Positions 60,104 to 64,000 of a DNA stretch of 64,000 nt are shown here, one piece after another. Origin of the DNA: Mucor racemosus (lineage: Eukaryota > Mucoromycota > Mucoromycetes > Mucorales > Mucoraceae). The DNA lies in the NCBI GenBank assembly GCA_027405735.1, contig JAPEHQ010000012.1:434001-498000 (forward strand). The letters run 5' to 3'. The translations under genes were made by a program, and so were the position numbers. A model generated the notes under the pieces. That model saw only the letters and a list, made by a program, of their open reading frames with translations, was not told where the DNA came from and ran no database searches. The number at the start of each line of letters is the position of its first letter. The first letter of the stretch is position 1.

Positions 60104-62773
60104 ATGAGCACTACACCTACTAGCGAAAGGCCTAGACGTCTTTCTATGCCTAAATTAACACGTCGTTTGACCAATGTCACTATTCATGTTGATGACGATA
60201 AGGACAATCTAGAACATGTCACTATCTCAAGTGTTCCTTCAAGTAAATCCAAGCACATTGAATTAGATCCTGAACATTTAAAGGAATGGAAGCATGAAAT
60301 GATACCCAAAAAGAATGATAAGGGCTCTGTCAAGAGGGATATTGTTCAACATACCGTAGAAACTCTTTGTCGTAACCCTTATAATTTGGATAAATTAGCC
60401 GTCTATCAAGCAACTGCTCATTCGGTTCGTGATCGTCTCTTGGAAGACTGGAATTTGACTCAAGAAGCTGTTCATAAAGCAAACCCTAAGCGTTGTTACT
60501 ATCTCTCCATGGAATTCTTGATTGGTCGTGCCTTGGATAATGCTCTTCATTGTCTCGAAGTCAAAGATGTATATAAAGATAGCGTCAAAGATTTGGGCTT
60601 TAATTTAGAAGACTTGTTGCAACAGGAACGTGATGCCGCATTAGGTAACGGTGGTTTGGGTCGTCTTGCTGCTTGTTATATGGATGCTGCTGCTACTTTG
60701 GATTATCCTACTTGGGGTTATGGTTTACGTTATCAATATGGTATTTTCAAGCAACTTATTAATAGTGATGGTTATCAAATTGAAATGCCTGATTACTGGC
60801 TTGATTCTAATGGTAATCCTTGGGAATTCCCTAGAAATGATATTCGTTATGAAGTTCAATTCTATGGTTATGTTGCAACCAAGGTAAATGAGAAGGGTGA
60901 ATCACGTATGTCTTGGGAAGGTGGTGATAGAGTTCAAGCTATGGCTTATGATGTTCCTATTCCTGGTTTTGATACCAAGGGTTGTGGTAATATTCGTCTT
61001 TGGGCTTCCAAGTCTCTCAAGACTTTTGATTTCGCTTCTTTCAATGATGGTGATTATGATCGTTCTGTTGCTGACCAAAAGAATGCTGAAAACTTAACAT
61101 CCGTTCTTTATCCCAACGATAATCATTTGGTTGGTAAGGAGCTTCGTCTCAAGCAAGAATACTTTTTTGTCAGTGCCTCTCTTCAAGATATCATCCATCG
61201 CTTCAAACGTTCCAACTGTGCCTGGAAGGACTTCCCTGATAAGGTTGCTGTTCAATTGAATGATACCCATCCTACCTTGGCTATTCCTGAACTTCAACGT
61301 ATCTTAATCGATATAGAGGGTCTTGATTGGGATTCTGCTTGGGATATTGTTACTCGTGTCTTTGCTTTCACTAATCATACCGTTTTACCTGAAGCTTTGG
61401 AATGTTGGTCCGTGCCCATGATGGAGCATATTCTTCCTCGTCATATGCAAATCGTGTACGACATTAATCTTTTCTTTTTGCAAAAGGTTGAAAAGGTAAA
61501 TAGTGATCGTGGTCTCTTGAATCGTGTCTCTATTATTGAAGAAAGTAATCCTCAACAAGTTCGTATGGCTTATCTTGCTGTTGTCGGTTCTCATACTGTC
61601 AATGGTGTTGCTGCTCTTCATTCTGATTTGGTTAAAACTGAGTTATTCAAGGATTTTGTTAGCTACTATGGTCCTGAAAAGTTCATCAATATTACTAATG
61701 GTATTACTCCTCGTCGTTGGCTTTATCAAGCTAATCCTGCTTTACGTGATTTTATTACTGAAACTTTGGGCAATAAGCATTGGGTTACTCATTTAGATGA
61801 TTTAAAGGGTCTTACCAAATATGCTGATAATGCTGAATTCCAAGCCAAGTGGATGAACATCAAGTTGAAGAACAAGATTCGTTTAGCTAGCTGGATCAAG
61901 ACTAATTTGGATATCACTGTTGATCCTCGCTCTCTCTTTGATATTCAAGTCAAGCGTATTCACGAATACAAGCGTCAATTTATGAATATTCTCGGTGTCA
62001 TTTATCGTTACAAAAACCTTCAATTGTTGTCTGCTGAAGAACGCAAAGAAGTTACTCCTCGTGTGGTAATTTTTGGTGGTAAATCTGCTCCTGGCTACTA
62101 TGTTGCCAAGATGGTTATCAAGTTGATTAATACTGTTGCTCAAGTTGTTAATAATGATGATTCTATTGATGGTCTTTTGAAGGTCGTTTATATTCCTGAC
62201 TACAATGTTTCTCTTGCTGAAATCATTGTACCTGCATCTGATATCTCTCAACACATCTCTACTGCTGGTACTGAAGCTGCTGGTACTTCCAACATGAAAT
62301 TTGTCTTGAACGGTGGCTTGATTTTGGGTACAGTTGATGGTGCCAATATTGAAATTCGTGATGAAATTGGAGAAGAAAACATCTTTATGTTTGGTACTTT
62401 AGCTGATAAGGTTGCTGATATCCGTCATCAACAAAAATACCATGGTGTTGAAATTGATCCTAATCTTCAAGTTGTTCTTCAATCTATCCAATCTGGTGAA
62501 TTTGGAGGTCCTGAAACTGCTTCTGTGTTTGGTCCTCTTATTAACACTCTGACTTATGGTGGTGATTATTACTTGATTTCTGCTGATTTCGAGAAATATT
62601 TGGATGCTCAAGATAAGGTCGATGCTACCTATAAGGATACCGCTGCCTGGGCAAAGAAGTCTATTTTGTGTACTGCAGGTATGGGTTTCTTCTCTTCAGA
62701 TCGTGCCACTCGCGAATATGCTGATAAGATTTGGAATCTTAAACCTGTTAACCTTAAGGATACCACTGAATAG
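60104..62773 (+). CDS. GPH1: Glycogen phosphorylase
   Basis: A single exon of 889 residues, the usual length for fungal enzymes. It releases glucose-1-phosphate from glycogen using phosphate and pyridoxal phosphate. Conserved blocks are R-C-Y-Y-L-S-M-E-F-L-I-G-R, G-N-G-G-L-G-R-L-A-A-C, L-N-D-T-H-P, I-T-N-G-I-T-P-R-R-W and K-R-I-H-E-Y-K-R-Q. The PLP-lysine region is E-A-A-G-T-S-N-M-K-F, with the lysine near residue 730. The N-terminus carries R-P-R-R-L-S-M-P, a good PKA-type phosphorylation site at Ser14. It has no introns, unlike nearly every other gene here, and codon use is strongly T-ending (GGT, GCT, CGT), typical of a highly expressed gene. Confidence 0.98.
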   Translation: MSTTPTSERPRRLSMPKLTRRLTNVTIHVDDDKDNLEHVTISSVPSSKSKHIELDPEHLKEWKHEMIPKKNDKGSVKRDIVQHTVETLCRNPYNLDKLAVYQATAHSVRDRLLEDWNLTQEAVHKANPKRCYYLSMEFLIGRALDNALHCLEVKDVYKDSVKDLGFNLEDLLQQERDAALGNGGLGRLAACYMDAAATLDYPTWGYGLRYQYGIFKQLINSDGYQIEMPDYWLDSNGNPWEFPRNDIRYEVQFYGYVATKVNEKGESRMSWEGGDRVQAMAYDVPIPGFDTKGCGNIRLWASKSLKTFDFASFNDGDYDRSVADQKNAENLTSVLYPNDNHLVGKELRLKQEYFFVSASLQDIIHRFKRSNCAWKDFPDKVAVQLNDTHPTLAIPELQRILIDIEGLDWDSAWDIVTRVFAFTNHTVLPEALECWSVPMMEHILPRHMQIVYDINLFFLQKVEKVNSDRGLLNRVSIIEESNPQQVRMAYLAVVGSHTVNGVAALHSDLVKTELFKDFVSYYGPEKFINITNGITPRRWLYQANPALRDFITETLGNKHWVTHLDDLKGLTKYADNAEFQAKWMNIKLKNKIRLASWIKTNLDITVDPRSLFDIQVKRIHEYKRQFMNILGVIYRYKNLQLLSAEERKEVTPRVVIFGGKSAPGYYVAKMVIKLINTVAQVVNNDDSIDGLLKVVYIPDYNVSLAEIIVPASDISQHISTAGTEAAGTSNMKFVLNGGLILGTVDGANIEIRDEIGEENIFMFGTLADKVADIRHQQKYHGVEIDPNLQVVLQSIQSGEFGGPETASVFGPLINTLTYGGDYYLISADFEKYLDAQDKVDATYKDTAAWAKKSILCTAGMGFFSSDRATREYADKIWNLKPVNLKDTTE

Positions 62774-63579
62774 TTTGTTTAGTTTAGTTGAATATTTTTG
62801 CTGTAAATCTATTATAAATTCTCCCTTTTTTGTTCGAATAAAAAATTAATCTTCATCGTTCTTTTTTTCTTGCCATTTTTTGAGCACAATATCGATAGTA
62901 AATTTGGCTGGTAAAATCCGACTCAATGGCATTGCTTTGAAGAACTTTGTATGATGTAGAGGTAATTGGTTATGAGAAGTGCCATGCATTCTAAGTACAT
63001 TGACACTGAATACATGATGTATATCAAAGACATACCAATAGTTAATCTTATTTCAGTTTAGAAGTGGGGAAATGTAGTCTTGCTGAAAAATTGAGTGGAA
63101 AGTTGAGGAATGCTTCACAACCTCTCTATCGACATGTAGAATTTTCTTGGTGTACCTTTGAGAGCTGTAAATAGCCCTAAACTCTCAAGAACTGACAAAA
63201 ACTGTTGAAATATGCATGTTTTGCTCATTTGAAGACATAACTTTTCAACATTCTGTCTAACTGATCTTACTACTAGGCCAAGTATTCATAATAAAAAATC
63301 AATTTTACCTCTATTTTGAATTTTGATGAGTCTAGTCAAGATTTATTGTAGTTTATTGCTTTGTTTCATCTCGCAGTGTCAAAAATATACATTTGTGTAG
63401 TTCATGAGCCTTAATCGAGCGCAGTGGTGTCAATTGTTTGGAAAGAGGTACTGTACAGCAGGATAACGCTGGGAAATGAATCGTACTTTGAAACACGTAC
63501 AGCCTTAATACCTCCCGAGGACCAAACTCGACGTTGAATATTCTCCTTTCACTTTGTTCAACAAGACATTCAATCAAAA
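62774..63579. other. Intergenic between glycogen phosphorylase and VPS25
   Basis: It contains the 3' flank of the phosphorylase gene (AATAAA at about 62838) and the VPS25 upstream region. A roughly 30-nt stretch near 62900-62930 (TAGTAAATTTGGCTGG...) resembles the roughly 80-bp insertion in R copy E near 52885-52915. A minus-strand ORF at 63353-63577 has no recognisable product. Confidence 0.45.
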
Positions 63580-64000
63580 ATGAGCAACTCTAGCTTTCAA
63601 TACCCACCCATGTTTGATTTTCCACCATTTTTTACGTAGGTTTTGAACAATAGATGCTTGAAACTTTTAATTAAAACACCTTTGATTTTATTGATAAATA
63701 GACGACAAGTTACAGAATCTACTTGGAAAAGCCAAGCAATGCAGTGGGAGAACTTGATATTAAGTTACACTCGTCAAAAGCATATATTTCGCTTAGATAT
63801 TCATCAGGCTACAACTCCTGGAGGGCATGCGATTTTCGAAAATAAAAAAATCAATAGACGTTTATCTTTTGAGACTTTACAAGATATTATAGACGAAATG
63901 GCAAGAAAAGGTACGAAAACACCTTGTGATACTTATGAGTGGTATTAAGCTCTTGTTGCTGCAGGTACAGCAGAATGGGAAGGAGGATCAAAAGGACCAA
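63580..64000 (+). CDS. VPS25: ESCRT-II subunit VPS25 (5' part, runs off window)
   Basis: Three exons are visible: 63580-63635, 63702-63910 and 63965 to the window end. The N-terminus F-D-F-P-P-F-F-T is the conserved P-P-F-(F/Y) motif that contacts VPS22/VPS36. It is followed by W-E-N-L-I-L-S-Y, then F-E-N-K-K-I-N-R-R-L and I-I-D-E-M-A-R-K-G, the first winged-helix domain. Exon 3 continues T-A-E-W, as in the family. VPS25 recruits ESCRT-III in multivesicular-body sorting at endosomes. Reading past the donor at 63911 gives a false stop at 63946, so the splice matters. The second winged helix lies outside the window. Confidence 0.92.

Noticed and set aside
60651..62611. Several ORFs in other frames of glycogen phosphorylase
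   Set aside because: Shadows of a fully conserved 889-residue reading frame.
63353..63577. 74-residue minus-strand ORF upstream of VPS25
   Set aside because: No similarity recognised; ends just before the VPS25 start and probably chance.

Overview
The window looks like nuclear DNA of a filamentous, early-diverging fungus, most likely Mucoromycota (Mucorales-like). The reasons are short GT-AG introns of about 55-80 nt, strongly AT-rich intergenic DNA, poly-Q/N tracts, and a gene set (Ecl1-type zinc protein, ankyrin+DIL protein, class C GPCR, RBBP4/Msi1, COX15, SF3B3, glycogen phosphorylase, VPS25) that fits a fungus. The phylum is an inference from style and gene content; I cannot name a species. 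Exon joins were worked out by hand from splice consensus, reading phase and family similarity.

Layout. 0-2.4 kb holds degraded repeats. 2.4-18.7 kb is gene-dense: an SDR oxidoreductase (-), a PA-TM-RING ubiquitin ligase (-), a DUF202 membrane protein (+), a TTC9-like TPR protein (-), splicing factor SF3B3/Rse1 (-), an N/Q/S/G-rich protein (-) and a C2-domain protein with a basic tail (+). 18.7-29 kb is a repeat block. 29-43.5 kb is a second gene island: COX15 (-), ankyrin-DIL protein (+), GABA-B-like class C GPCR (+), a dead transposase (-), an Ecl1-like protein (-) and an RBBP4/Msi1 WD40 protein (-). 43.5-57 kb is a second, larger repeat block. 57-64 kb holds a flavin monooxygenase (-), glycogen phosphorylase (+) and the first three exons of VPS25 (+, running off the window).

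The two repeat blocks are the unusual part. They hold six copies of a roughly 0.8 kb (extended 1.35-1.9 kb) AT-rich non-coding repeat ('R'). Beside these lie several broken copies of the 3' end of what reads as a cytoplasmic dynein intermediate chain gene, as if a host gene fragment were captured and multiplied with the repeat. Two R copies form a near-perfect inverted repeat with arms of about 1.35 kb around a 1.2 kb spacer. Two inverted segmental copies (45.0-46.7 kb and 49.3-51.8 kb) act as each other's empty sites. Comparing them dates and bounds several insertions exactly: solo LTRs with 5-bp target duplications, a 901-bp element with 19-bp terminal inverted repeats and TA duplication, and a Tc1-like/AGCTCG-rich composite flanked by TA. 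At least five solo-LTR families were found with TG...CA ends or clear target duplications, but no recognisable retrotransposon gag/pol gene is present.

The genes do not form one pathway. Neighbouring divergent pairs (PA-TM-RING/DUF202, COX15/ankyrin-DIL, FMO/glycogen phosphorylase) share short intergenic promoters.
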